Below the pieces are notes generated by a model. That model did not search any database. It worked only from the letters and a program-made list of their open reading frames with translations, and was not told the DNA's origin. Source: Brachybacterium sp042666875 (GTDB taxonomy: Bacteria > Actinomycetota > Actinomycetes > Actinomycetales > Dermabacteraceae). From it: DNA of 64,000 nt. Position 1 is the stretch's first letter. Each line of letters opens with the position of its first letter. The stretch is from contig NZ_JBHTCX010000007.1 in the NCBI RefSeq assembly GCF_042666875.1, positions 124,001 through 188,000 of the forward strand, given 5' to 3'. Of this stretch, positions 1 to 8,284 are shown piece after piece. The position numbers and the translations under genes are program-made.

Positions 1-2075
1 CACAGCCGCAGGTGGACCCGGCCGCCGCGCGGGTAGGTGCCCGGGCGCACTCGGAGCAGCAGCAGCCGCGCCAGGGCCGCGGCGAGGGTCATCCGGCCCG
101 GGGGCAGCAGGACCACGATGACCAGCGGGATGAGCAGCCACAGCGGAACGGCGACGGGCCAGGTCAGGCCGGTGAACGCCGCGGCGAGGGTGGAGGCGAG
201 CATCAGCCACGTCAGCGGCCGCAGAGCGGCCAGGGCCCGCACCGGCACGAGGGCCACGAGCTGGGCGAGCTGGCTGCGGCGCCGTACGGGAGCCACCACC
301 CGGTCGCTGCGGACGGTGGCGGTGCCCATCTGATCCAGGGTCGCGGCCAGTCCCGCGAGTGTGGGCTGCTCGTACACGTCGGCGACGGCGACCTCGGGGT
401 GCTTCTCCCGCAGCCGGCCCACCACCTGGGCCGCGGTCAGGGACCCTCCGCCGAGGTCGAAGAAGTCCTCGCTGCCGGAGGTGACCTCGGCGCCCAGCAC
501 GTCGGCCCAGATCTCCGCGATCCAGGCGGCGGTGCCGGACAGTGCCGCGGCCGGTTCCCGGCGGCGCGGCAGCGGCCAGGGGAGGGCGTCGCGGTCGATC
601 TTGCCGGAGGTGCGGGTGGGCAGCTCCTCGACCACGGCGAGTCGGGGCACCAGCGCGGCCGGCATCCGCGAGCGCAGCAGGTCCTTGGCGACGTCGGCGT
701 CGTAGGTGCCATCGACGGTGAGGTACCCGATCAGGAGCTTGTTGCCCGAGGAGGTGGAGCGCACCGCTGCGGCGGCGCCGACGACACCGGGCACCCGCAG
801 GAGCTGGTCGTCGATCTCGCCGAGCTCGATGCGCCGGCCGCCGAGCTTGATCTGGTCGTCGGCGCGGCCGGCGAAGACCAGGCCGGCGGGGTCGTTGAGC
901 ACGACGTCGCCGGAGCGGTATGCACGGTCCCAGCCCAGGGTGGGCATGGCCGCGTACTTCTCGGCGTCCTTGGCGGGATCGAGGTAGCGGGCCAGGCCCA
1001 CGCCGCCGATGATCAGCTCACCGCGCTCGCCCTCGGCGACGGGGCTGCCCTCAGAATCCACCACCGCGAGGTCCCAGCCCTCCAGCGGCAGGCCGATGCG
1101 CACGGGGCCGGCCGGGTCGCCGTCGAGCATCGCGGCGCAGGCGACGACGGTGGCCTCGGTGGGGCCGTAGGTGTTCCACACCTCGCGGCCCGGCGCCTGC
1201 AGCCGAGCGGCCAGCTCGGGCGGGCAGGCCTCGCCACCCATGATCAGCAGCCGCACGTTCTCCAGCGCCGAGTTCGGCCACAGGGAGACCAGGGTGGGCA
1301 CCGTGGAGACGATGGTGATGGAGTTGGCGACCAGCCAGGGGCCGACGTCGACCCCGGAGCGCACCAGTGAGCGCGGTGCGGGCACCAGGCATGCTCCGTA
1401 GGCCCAGGCCAGCCACATCTCCTCGCAGCTGGCGTCGAAGGCGACGGACAGACCCGCCATCACCCGATCCTGGCCGCCGATGGGGTCGTCCTGAAGGAAC
1501 AGGTGGGACTCGGCGTCCACGAACGCGGCGGCGTTGCGGTGGGTGACGGCCACGCCCTTGGGCTTGCCGGTGGAGCCGGAGGTGAAGATGACCCAGGCGT
1601 CGTCCTCGGGCCGGACCTCGCGCGGGGGCGCGGGCGCCCGGTCGCGACCCGCGGCGGTCTGCGCGATGGCGAGGTCGTTGCCGAGGATCGCGACCGCGCC
1701 GGACTCCTCGAAGACCACGCGGGCGCGTTCGTCGGGGTCGTCGGCGTCGACGGGCACGTAGGCCGCGCCCGCCAGGAGGATCCCGATGATCGCGATGTAC
1801 AGGTCGGGGGTGCCGGAGCGGATGCGCACCCCGACCTTGTCCCCGGGGCCCACGCCGAGCGCGGCCAGCCGCTCGGCGACCGCGGACGCGGCGGCGTCGA
1901 GCTCGCTGTACGTCAGCGGCTCCAGCCCGGTATCGATCGCGAGGGAGTCGCCGCCGGCGTGGACGCTGCGGCGGAAGATGTCGACGAGGGTGCGGGGCGC
2001 GGGGGCGCGCTCTCCCGCAAGGAGCTCGGGGAGGAGGCCAGGAGCAGTTGCTGTCACTCCCGGATTGTCGGGCAT
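1..2075 (-). CDS. Pls/PosA-like non-ribosomal peptide synthetase, N-terminal part (runs off window)
   Basis: Single-module peptide synthetase read on the minus strand; the C-terminus lies beyond the window. About 690 residues are visible. An adenylation domain fills residues ~1-500: A3 motif FTSGSTGKPKG near 165, A5 NTYGPTEATV near 303, YRSGDVV near 387, GRADDQIKLGGRRIELGEI near 402-420, and the A10 lysine motif TSGKIDRDALP near 490. A carrier domain follows with the phosphopantetheine serine in DLGGGSLTA near 543. From ~600 hydrophobic membrane segments begin (ALRPLTWLMLASTLAAAFTG, then LLIPLVIVVLLPPG). There is no condensation or thioesterase domain before the membrane part. A-PCP-membrane is the architecture of epsilon-poly-lysine synthetase (Pls) and relatives, which make isopeptide-linked homopolymers or dipeptides at the membrane; the substrate amino acid here is not predicted. 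The ATG at 2075 (MPDNPGVTAT) is the first plausible start; no strong ribosome site precedes it. Confidence 0.85.
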   Translation of the reverse strand, partial: MPDNPGVTATAPGLLPELLAGERAPAPRTLVDIFRRSVHAGGDSLAIDTGLEPLTYSELDAAASAVAERLAALGVGPGDKVGVRIRSGTPDLYIAIIGILLAGAAYVPVDADDPDERARVVFEESGAVAILGNDLAIAQTAAGRDRAPAPPREVRPEDDAWVIFTSGSTGKPKGVAVTHRNAAAFVDAESHLFLQDDPIGGQDRVMAGLSVAFDASCEEMWLAWAYGACLVPAPRSLVRSGVDVGPWLVANSITIVSTVPTLVSLWPNSALENVRLLIMGGEACPPELAARLQAPGREVWNTYGPTEATVVACAAMLDGDPAGPVRIGLPLEGWDLAVVDSEGSPVAEGERGELIIGGVGLARYLDPAKDAEKYAAMPTLGWDRAYRSGDVVLNDPAGLVFAGRADDQIKLGGRRIELGEIDDQLLRVPGVVGAAAAVRSTSSGNKLLIGYLTVDGTYDADVAKDLLRSRMPAALVPRLAVVEELPTRTSGKIDRDALPWPLPRRREPAAALSGTAAWIAEIWADVLGAEVTSGSEDFFDLGGGSLTAAQVVGRLREKHPEVAVADVYEQPTLAGLAATLDQMGTATVRSDRVVAPVRRRSQLAQLVALVPVRALAALRPLTWLMLASTLAAAFTGLTWPVAVPLWLLIPLVIVVLLPPGRMTLAAALARLLLLRVRPGTYPRGGRVHLRL

Positions 2076-2309
2076 CGAGGTGACGCGACGGTGTCGCGGG
2101 GCGGGGACGCGCCCGGAGATGTCAGGCACCTCTCGGCGGCGGCGCCCAGCGGCGCGAACCGAGCGGTTAAGGACTGCATGCCAACGGCCGCGCTGGTCAC
2201 GGAGCGATCTCGGCGCCCCCGGGGGCGCGGTGCTCACTGCGCCTTCCCCTGGAGCGAGCACCCTCCTATCGTGACGGGTACCACAGTGAATCCGCGACGA
2301 GGAGGAAAC

Positions 2310-2543
2310 ATGTCGGAGCAAGAAGCTGGCCAGGTCACCGGGACGAAGGACAAGCACTACAACCTGGTGTGGTTCCTGGAGTCCTGCCTGAACAACGCGT
2401 TGCGCATGGAGACCTACGTCAAGGACGCGGAGCGGGACGGTGACACCGAACTCGCCGAGCTCTTCTCCAAGGCGCAGCACGAGAGCACCAAGGGTGCTGA
2501 GCAGGCCAAGTCCCTGCTCGCCTCCCGGCTGGCCTCGCAGTGA
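2310..2543 (+). CDS. small conserved hypothetical protein, 77 aa
   Basis: A 77-residue soluble, acidic, largely helical protein. The N-terminus is MSEQEAGQVTGTKDKHYNLV, followed by WFLESCLNNALRMETYVKDA and an alanine/lysine-rich C-terminus. The start is set by a strong ribosome site (GAGGAGGAAAC) just before the ATG; the longer upstream reading frame has none and overlaps the divergent synthetase gene. The pattern of a short helical protein with ETYVKDAERDGDTELAELF resembles small actinobacterial stress-associated proteins often annotated as hypothetical. I do not recognise a named family. It stands alone between the divergent Pls-like gene and the GlsB-like gene. Confidence 0.75.
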   Translation: MSEQEAGQVTGTKDKHYNLVWFLESCLNNALRMETYVKDAERDGDTELAELFSKAQHESTKGAEQAKSLLASRLASQ

Positions 2544-2790
2544 CACGGAGGGCCGCGGACCGACGGCCCGCCGCGGCGCGCACTGCACTGCGCACTCCGG
2601 GTCATTCGGCGACAAGGCGCTGACCGGCCGTGCCCGAGCGGCACGACGTCGTGATCGAGTCCTCGCCATACCGCCTGGTCGTCCGCGTGACCTGCGGTTT
2701 CGCGGCGATCTGGTCGTCAGTCGCCGTGCGGGGCCAGAATGTGTGCGTAACACCCCCGTCCCCTTCCCCTCAACGAATGGAGAACGTGTC

Positions 2791-3075
2791 ATGGGACTTA
2801 TCGGACTGATCATCTCGTGGATCATCATCGGCGCGATCATCGGCCTCCTCGCTCGCGCGATCATGCCGGGCAAGCAGGCCATGGGGCTGGGGATGACGAT
2901 CGTCCTCGGCGTCGTCGGTGCGATCGTCGGCGGCTTCATCGGCGGCCTGTTCGGTGGTAACGGCATCGGCGGGATCATGGACAACCCGTGGAGCATCGGC
3001 ACCATCCTGCTGTCCATCGTCGGCGCGATCATCGTGATGGCGATCTACGGCTTCGCGACCAAGGACCGCGCCTGA
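2791..3075 (+). CDS. GlsB/YeaQ/YmgE-family stress-response membrane protein
   Basis: A 94-residue integral membrane protein of the transglycosylase-associated (GlsB/YeaQ/YmgE) family, linked in other bacteria to general stress. Three hydrophobic segments are visible: residues ~2-24 (LIGLIISWIIIGAIIGLLAR), ~32-54 (glycine-rich, GVVGAIVGGFIGGLFGG) and ~68-88 (GTILLSIVGAIIVMAIYG). The family signature is the N-terminal G-x-I-I-G segment followed by ARAIMPGKQ. Length is normal for the family. The ATG follows AATGGAGAACGTGTC, giving a GGAG ribosome site. A hairpin terminator lies directly downstream, so it is probably monocistronic. Confidence 0.88.
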   Translation: MGLIGLIISWIIIGAIIGLLARAIMPGKQAMGLGMTIVLGVVGAIVGGFIGGLFGGNGIGGIMDNPWSIGTILLSIVGAIIVMAIYGFATKDRA

Positions 3076-3101
3076 CCTCAGGCCACTAGCGTCCGCACCA
3101 C

Positions 3102-3138
3102 GACGGCGCCGTCCCGGGACTCCCGGGGCGGCGCCGTC
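3102..3138. terminator. GC-rich hairpin after the GlsB-like gene
   Basis: Inverted repeat: GACGGCGCC at the 5' side pairs with GGCGCCGTC at the 3' side, and an inner TCCCGGGA pairs with TCCCGGGG. It lies about 26 bases after the stop codon. No T-tract follows, as is common in actinobacteria. Confidence 0.65.
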
Positions 3139-3210
3139 GGCATGTGCGGGGGCAGGTCATCGCCCACGCCGTGGGTATCGCCGGTGGACGGGTGTCGATA
3201 ATCTGATGAC

Positions 3211-3924
3211 ATGCGGCGACGGCACCGCCTCACGGAGCTCGAGCAGCGTGAGCACCTCGCGCTGCGCTTCGGGCTGATCCTGCGACGCGACTTCGGTCCG
3301 CTCGCGGTGCGCGACCGTGCCTCGAGCGAGGTCCGACGGGCACTGGCCGTGCCCTACTACTCACTGCTGCACCACGCCAACGTGGTTCCGCGGGCGGCGA
3401 CGGCGCAGCGCGGGAGGCTGATCGGCAGCATCGCGGTGCAGGTCGATGCCGCCGGCCTCTCGGCGCGAGCCGTCTCCGCGCGCGCCGAACAGATCGCGCG
3501 GGTGCTGATCGCGGAGTACGACGCTCACGGCGTCATCTTCGGAGCCCGTGCCACCACCTGGGACAGCGCCGCAGGAACCGGGCGCGTCGAGCTCGACCTC
3601 GCCAGCAGCACGGACGTCCCCTCCCAGCACGACGTCACCGGAGGAGACCTGGCCCCGGTGCTGACGGCCATGCTGGAGGCCGTGCACCCGGCGGGAATCG
3701 AGCTCGTCGTGGTGCGCGACCCGTTCGACGTACGGGAGCAGCCCGCCTCATCGTGGCGATGGGTCTTCCCGATCCGCTCCGGCGAGGGCGTCGAGGAGTT
3801 CCACGACCTGCACCGGGAGATGTCCTTCGCCGTGCTCAGCCGGCTGGTCACGGCGCAGCCGCGCGATCTGCGTCCGCTCAAATCGGTCCCCGCGCACTAC
3901 GTCGACCTTCCCGGCGGGCAATGA
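3211..3924 (+). CDS. hypothetical protein, 237 aa
   Basis: I do not recognise this protein. It is soluble, with no signal peptide or membrane segment. The N-terminus is basic (MRRRHRLTELEQREHLALRF). The middle has alternating strand-like segments (GSIAVQVDAAGLSARAVSAR, GVIFGARATTWDSA, GIELVVVRDPFDVREQ), suggesting an alpha/beta fold. The C-terminal part (FPIRSGEGVEEFHDLHREMS) is tryptophan- and phenylalanine-containing. It is preceded by the GlsB terminator and followed by the convergent YigZ gene. Codon use is typical of the window, which supports a real gene. Confidence 0.6.
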   Translation: MRRRHRLTELEQREHLALRFGLILRRDFGPLAVRDRASSEVRRALAVPYYSLLHHANVVPRAATAQRGRLIGSIAVQVDAAGLSARAVSARAEQIARVLIAEYDAHGVIFGARATTWDSAAGTGRVELDLASSTDVPSQHDVTGGDLAPVLTAMLEAVHPAGIELVVVRDPFDVREQPASSWRWVFPIRSGEGVEEFHDLHREMSFAVLSRLVTAQPRDLRPLKSVPAHYVDLPGGQ

Positions 3925-4004
3925 CCCCGCTGAGTGCCGGCCACGTGCCGGTCGACCGGCTGGGGCGTGCGCGGAGGTGCTCGCTCCGCGGCCCGATCGA
4001 TGTC

Positions 4005-4673
4005 TCACCCCGCCTCGCGCGAGACCGGTACATCCGTCAGTCGATCCCCGCTGGCGCGGACGTCGATGCGGCCGGAGGACCAGCGGGCGGTGTCCGCCGC
4101 CAGGGCCTCGAGGTGGGACGGCTCGATGAGCACCTGCACGGTCGCGGCCCGCGCGGAGTAGACAGTGGGCTCGACGTGCGCGCTGTGCGCGGCGGCCCAC
4201 TGGCGCACCGCATTCTCGGCGGCCCCGATCTCGGCGAGCGGGACGTCCAGCTCGGCGACGGTGAGCTGGGTGCGGCGCAGCACCGTGGCCTCGGAGGCCG
4301 CCTGCTCCACGGCGGCGGTGTAGGCCCGCATCAGGCCGCCGGCCCCCAGTTTCACGCCGCCGAAGTAGCGGGTGACGATCGCCAGCGTGTCGACCAGGCC
4401 GGCATGCAGGAGTGACTGGAGCATCGGCATGCCCGCCGTGCCGGACGGTTCGCCGTCGTCGCTGGAGCGGTTCACCTCGGCGGCGTCGCCCCGGGCGCCG
4501 ATCACGAGAGCGGTGCAGTGGTGGCGGGCGTCGGGGTGGTCGCGTCGGGCGGCCCGGATGCGGTCCTCGGCCTGGTCGAGGTCCTCGACCCGGTGCAGTC
4601 GGGTGAGGAAGCGCGAACGTTTCTCGACCAGTTCCGTCTCCACATCGGCGGCGAGAACGAGCGGATCGGGCAT
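4005..4673 (-). CDS. YigZ/IMPACT-family protein
   Basis: A 222-residue protein of the YigZ (UPF0029/IMPACT) family, widely conserved with a poorly defined role (nucleic-acid binding or translation-linked in relatives). Family hallmarks: KRSRFLTRLHRVEDL near the N-terminus; the signature SSDDGEPSGTAGMPMLQSL near residues 70-88; and TRYFGGVKLGAGGLMRAYTA shortly after. The C-terminal ~75 residues form the usual ferredoxin-like DUF1949 region. The ATG at 4673 (MPDPLVLAADVETE) matches the family N-terminus; the reading frame stays open upstream but lies opposite the start of the divergent membrane protein gene. Confidence 0.9.
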   Translation of the reverse strand: MPDPLVLAADVETELVEKRSRFLTRLHRVEDLDQAEDRIRAARRDHPDARHHCTALVIGARGDAAEVNRSSDDGEPSGTAGMPMLQSLLHAGLVDTLAIVTRYFGGVKLGAGGLMRAYTAAVEQAASEATVLRRTQLTVAELDVPLAEIGAAENAVRQWAAAHSAHVEPTVYSARAATVQVLIEPSHLEALAADTARWSSGRIDVRASGDRLTDVPVSREAG

Positions 4674-4737
4674 GGAGCCGAGTCTAGGGCGACGGTAGTC
4701 TGCTCGAGGTTGCAGCCCGATTCCCAGGAGGATCCCC

Positions 4738-5328
4738 ATGACCGTCCCGAACTCCGCTCCCGTGCCCCCGCCGGGCTCGATGGGCCAGCAGCACCCAGGG
4801 TCCGGCTCCGGTCGGAAGAAGTTCGGTAGGGTGCCGAACATCCTTGTCATCGTCGGGGCGATCATCCTGGTGCTCAGCATCGCCCTCGGCATCACCGTCA
4901 CGGTGCTCGGCATCACCAGGACAGCCGGCGGGCTGGGTGACATCGAGGTGTTCGACAGCGGCAGCGGCTCGGTCACCGCGGAGGCCGGCGACGATATCCA
5001 GTTCTACGCCGAGGAGGGCACCCAGATCCCCACGTGCGAGGTGACGGGCCCCTCGCCCGAGGCGATCGGCGAGGGCACGCATCAGACGAGCAGCACCACC
5101 AAGGAGGGGAAGACCTGGGCGTCCTTCGACTCGATCACGGCGAACGAGGCGGGGGAGTACTCCTTCGACTGCGGCGGCACGCCTGTCGCCGTCGGCCCGC
5201 CGGTCTCCATCGGTGGGATCTTCGGGGCCGTCGGAGGCGTCCTGCTGGGCCTGGGCGGCGGTTTCCTCGGATTCGTGCTGGTCGTGATCGGCGTGATCCT
5301 CCTGATCATGCGTCGTCGTGCCTCGTGA
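4738..5328 (+). CDS. hypothetical membrane protein, 196 aa
   Basis: Unknown family. A proline/glycine-rich cytoplasmic N-terminus (~residues 1-33) is followed by a membrane segment (ILVIVGAIILVLSIALGITV, ~35-58). Next comes an extracytoplasmic domain with two cysteines (PTCEVTG and FDCGG) that could form a disulfide. A second hydrophobic stretch (~160-190) ends in RRRAS, so both ends are probably cytoplasmic. The start has a clear site (CCAGGAGGATCCCC then ATG). Divergent from YigZ, with a 64-base shared intergenic region. Confidence 0.75.
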   Translation: MTVPNSAPVPPPGSMGQQHPGSGSGRKKFGRVPNILVIVGAIILVLSIALGITVTVLGITRTAGGLGDIEVFDSGSGSVTAEAGDDIQFYAEEGTQIPTCEVTGPSPEAIGEGTHQTSSTTKEGKTWASFDSITANEAGEYSFDCGGTPVAVGPPVSIGGIFGAVGGVLLGLGGGFLGFVLVVIGVILLIMRRRAS

Positions 5329-5418
5329 GCACCCCTGATCCCCGCGGTCCAGCAGAGGCGCGGTGACGGCGGGCAGATCCGCTGCCGCCCGCGACGTCAA
5401 GGGCTGAGGGACGCGGCA

Positions 5419-5453
5419 GGGCCCGGCAGGATCGTGATGATCCTGCCGGGCCC
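5419..5453. terminator. bidirectional terminator between a membrane gene and ectC
   Basis: A perfect 15-bp stem (GGGCCCGGCAGGATC pairing with GATCCTGCCGGGCCC) with a 5-base loop (GTGAT). It sits between two genes that converge, so it can serve both. Confidence 0.85.
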
Positions 5454-5530
5454 CGTCGTGCTCAGGAGCGCCTCGGGTGCGCCCTCGTCCTCCAACGGCC
5501 TCGAGCGGGCCGCGGACGGAGGAGCCCGCC

Positions 5531-5923
5531 TCAGGCGTCCTCGGTCACCAGCGGGTAGACGCCGTTCTCGTCGTGGACCTCGCGGCCGGTGACCGGCGGG
5601 TTGAACACGCACACGCACTTGATCTCGGTGCGGGGCCGCACGATGTGCTTGTCGTGGTCGTTGAGCAGGTAGAGGCTGCCCGGCGCCAGCTGGTGCTTCT
5701 CGCCGGTGGCCAGATCCTCGATCTCCCCCTCGCCCTGGGTGATGAAGACCGCCTCGATGTGGTTGGCGTACCAGAAGTAGCTCTCGGTCCCGGCGTAGAG
5801 CGTGGTCTCGTGCACGGAGAAGCCGACGCCCTCCTTCGCCAGGATGATGCGCTTGCTGCGCCAGTTCTCGGACTTGATGTCCGCGTCGGTGTCGGTGACC
5901 TCATCGAGGGTGCGAACGAGCAT
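5531..5923 (-). CDS. ectC: L-ectoine synthase
   Basis: EctC, a cupin-fold enzyme, closes N-gamma-acetyl-diaminobutyrate to ectoine, the last step of compatible-solute synthesis. The 130-residue length is exactly typical. Visible family features: the N-terminus MLVRTLDEVT, ENWRSKRIILAKEGVGFSVH, the cupin segment HIEAVFITQGEGEIEDL, and PGSLYLLNDHDKHIVRPRT, followed by VCVFNPPVTGREVHDENGVY. The metal/substrate-contacting E, Y and H residues of the cupin core appear present. Third gene of the ectABC operon; about 108 bases separate it from ectB. No ectD hydroxylase follows; a terminator does. Confidence 0.97.
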   Translation of the reverse strand: MLVRTLDEVTDTDADIKSENWRSKRIILAKEGVGFSVHETTLYAGTESYFWYANHIEAVFITQGEGEIEDLATGEKHQLAPGSLYLLNDHDKHIVRPRTEIKCVCVFNPPVTGREVHDENGVYPLVTEDA

Positions 5924-6031
5924 GGGGGAATTCCTCTCCGTGGATGAACGGGGTCCTGCGGTCCCCGAGCGGGCGCTCAGGGAGACGTCGGCCCGCCCCG
6001 GAGCTGGAGCGGGCCGACGGGGGTGGGGTGC

Positions 6032-7300
6032 TCAGGCGGTCAGCGCCTCGGCGACGGCCTGGTCGATGATGTCCAGCCCCTGGCGGAGCTGGTCCTCGGG
6101 GATCGTGAGCGCCGGCAGCAGCTTGACGACCTCGTCGTCGGGCCCGGAGGTCTCCACCAGCAGACCGAGCTCGAAAGCACGGTCGGTGACCTTGCCGGCC
6201 AGCTCGCCGCTGGGCATCCCCAGGCCGCGGGCGAGGCCGCGGCCCTTGACGATGAGCTCGTGGTCCTCGAAGCGGGCGGCCAGCTGGTTGAAGCGGCTCT
6301 CGATGTAGGCGCCCTTCTTGATGGTCTCCTTCTGGAGCTCGTCGTCGCTCCAGAACAGCTCGATCGCCTTGGTGGCGGTCGCGAAGGCCGGGCCGATGCC
6401 GCGGAAGGTGCCGTTGTGCTCGCCGGGCTCCCAGATGTCCAGCTCGGGCTTGATCAGCGTCAGCGCCATCGGCAGGCCGTAGCCGCTGATGGACTTCGAG
6501 AGCGTGACCATGTCGGGCTTGATGCCGGCCTCCTCGAAGGAGAAGAAGCCGCCGGTGCGGCCGCAGCCCATCTGGATGTCGTCGACGATCAGCAGGATCT
6601 CGTGCTTCGCGCACAGATCGGCGAGGCCGCGCAGCCATTCGGCGCGGGCGGCGTTGATGCCGCCCTCGCCCTGGACGGACTCGACGATGACGGCGGCGGG
6701 CTTGTTCAGGCCGCTGCCGCCGTCGGTGAGCAGGCGCTCGAGGTACATGAAGTCCGGGACGACCTGGCCGAAGTAGTCATCGAACGGCATCGGGGTGGCG
6801 TGGACCAGGGGGATGCCGGCGCCGCCGCGCTTCATCGAGTTGCCGGTCACCGACAGCGCACCGAGCGTCATCCCGTGGAAGCCGTTGGTGAAGTTCACGA
6901 CGGACTCGCGCCCGGTGACCTTGCGGGCCAGCTTCAAAGCGGCCTCGACGGCGTTGGCGCCGCCCGGGCCGGGGAAGGCCATCACGTAGTCGAGGTCGCG
7001 CGGCTCGAGGATCTGCGACTTGAAGGTCTCCAGGAACTGGCGGCGCACGTCGGTGAACATGTCCAGGCCGTGGACGACGCGGTCCTCGAGGAAGTGGTCG
7101 ATGACGACCTTCTTCAGCTCGGGGTGGTTGTGGCCGTAGTTCAGGGCGCCGGCGCCGGCGAAGAAGTCGATGTACTCCCGGCCGTCCTCGGCGGTCAGCG
7201 TGCTGCCGGTGGCGTGGGTGAACGTGGTGGGCCAGCTGCGGGAGTAGCTGCGGACCTGGGACTCGAGCTCAATGGCATTGGTGGGTGCGGTCGTCGTCAT
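6032..7300 (-). CDS. ectB: diaminobutyrate--2-oxoglutarate transaminase
   Basis: EctB is a PLP-dependent class-III aminotransferase that makes L-2,4-diaminobutyrate from aspartate semialdehyde and glutamate, the first committed step to ectoine. It has 422 residues, the normal length. Motifs: GREYIDFFAGAGALNYGHNH near 50-70, FTNGFHGMTLGALSVTGN near 136-154, the PLP-contacting D in LLIVDDIQMGCGRTG near 238-250, and the Schiff-base lysine in VTLSKSISGYGLPMA near 268. The start codon ATG (MTTTAPTNAIELES) is preceded by a plausible AGGGAGAAGG. Middle gene of ectABC. Confidence 0.97.
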   Translation of the reverse strand: MTTTAPTNAIELESQVRSYSRSWPTTFTHATGSTLTAEDGREYIDFFAGAGALNYGHNHPELKKVVIDHFLEDRVVHGLDMFTDVRRQFLETFKSQILEPRDLDYVMAFPGPGGANAVEAALKLARKVTGRESVVNFTNGFHGMTLGALSVTGNSMKRGGAGIPLVHATPMPFDDYFGQVVPDFMYLERLLTDGGSGLNKPAAVIVESVQGEGGINAARAEWLRGLADLCAKHEILLIVDDIQMGCGRTGGFFSFEEAGIKPDMVTLSKSISGYGLPMALTLIKPELDIWEPGEHNGTFRGIGPAFATATKAIELFWSDDELQKETIKKGAYIESRFNQLAARFEDHELIVKGRGLARGLGMPSGELAGKVTDRAFELGLLVETSGPDDEVVKLLPALTIPEDQLRQGLDIIDQAVAEALTA

Positions 7301-7403
7301 GTGGTGCCTTCTCCCTGATGGATGGGTGCGGATGGTCTGTGGGGTCCTGTGGGCGCACGGAGACGCCCGTCTCGACGGGTGGGGTGTGGGAAGCGCAGCG
7401 CAT

Positions 7404-7961
7404 TCATGCGCCGGGGCGCAGGTCTCCGATCACGTGGAGCAGTTCGGCGCCGTGGCCCTCGTCGGGGAAGTGGCTCTCCTCGAACAGCGGCTCGATCGTG
7501 TGGCTGGCGCCATGGCGCTCGGCGAGGGAGGCGAACAGGCGCTGGGAGGCGCTGTTGTCCTCGGTGATGGTGGTCTCCAGTGCGGTCGCCGACGGGAGAT
7601 CCTCCAGCAGCGCCTCCAGCAGCCGGGCTGCCACGCGCTGGCCTCGCATCGACTCGTCGACGGCGATCTGCCAGATGAACAGCCGCTCGGGAGCGTCCGG
7701 GCGGAGGTATCCGAGAACGAAGCCGACGACCTCTCCCTCGTGCAGAGCCACCCGGGAGGTCGCCGCGAAGTCACGGGCGAGCAGCAGGTAGGCGTAGGAG
7801 GTGTTGAGGTCGAGAGATCCGCTGTCCCGGGCAACACGCCAGATGTCGGCGCCATGGCTCTGAGCAGGCGCAGTGATCGTGAGGTCGGCGGCGGGGGAGC
7901 TGGATCGGGTCGTGCGTCGGTTCGAGTCGGAGTGGTTTTCGATCGTCGTCAACGGGCCCAT
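7404..7961 (-). CDS. ectA: L-2,4-diaminobutyrate N-acetyltransferase
   Basis: EctA is a GNAT-fold enzyme that acetylates diaminobutyrate with acetyl-CoA, the second step of ectoine synthesis. From ATG 7961 it has 185 residues, usual for the family. Core features: DIWRVARDSGSLDLNTSYAY near residue 39, the acetyl-CoA-binding signature IAVDESMRGQRVAARLLEAL (R-G-Q-x-V-A), and ETTITEDNSASQRLFASLAE. The frame is open for another 114 codons upstream, but that part is arginine/proline-rich and unlike EctA. A GGGGA site precedes ATG 7961. First gene of ectABC and divergent from the AgcS symporter. Confidence 0.95.
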   Translation of the reverse strand: MGPLTTIENHSDSNRRTTRSSSPAADLTITAPAQSHGADIWRVARDSGSLDLNTSYAYLLLARDFAATSRVALHEGEVVGFVLGYLRPDAPERLFIWQIAVDESMRGQRVAARLLEALLEDLPSATALETTITEDNSASQRLFASLAERHGASHTIEPLFEESHFPDEGHGAELLHVIGDLRPGA

Positions 7962-8284
7962 AACGATCCCCAACGCTATCGAGAACGCCGACGGATGTGG
8001 ACCCCGGGCCCTCGCGAAGAGGCCTCCGCTCGGAGTGTCGTAACGAAAACGTGACCGCCGACGTCCTGCTCGTCGGATTGTCGGACAAGGCCCTCCTATA
8101 CGTGCCGACCTGCGCGAACGGGGTCGCGGTCGGCACGATGGCGGCCGAGGGCGAGAACTCTCTGTGTTGTGCGTCACGGGTGGCCGGATCGCGGACTCCC
8201 GCGCGCGCAGACATGAGTGCGTCACGGGGGCCTCCCCGCGTCGAATCGCGACGGACCTGGAGGGGCACTGGGTACCGTCATGGC
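7962..8284. other. intergenic region between ectA and the AgcS-type symporter
   Basis: A 323-base divergent control region without a gene. It must hold the ectABC promoter (minus strand) and the symporter promoter (plus strand). A TATACG hexamer at 8097-8102 is a possible -10, but I could not pair it with a convincing -35. No riboswitch-like fold or operator was recognised. Confidence 0.5.

Noticed and set aside
12..2543. Long plus-strand open frames opposite the peptide synthetase
   Set aside because: They are mirror frames of a high-GC minus-strand gene; the minus frame has full adenylation and carrier motifs.
7962..8284. Glycine riboswitch before the AgcS-type symporter
   Set aside because: No conserved glycine aptamer elements could be found in the region.
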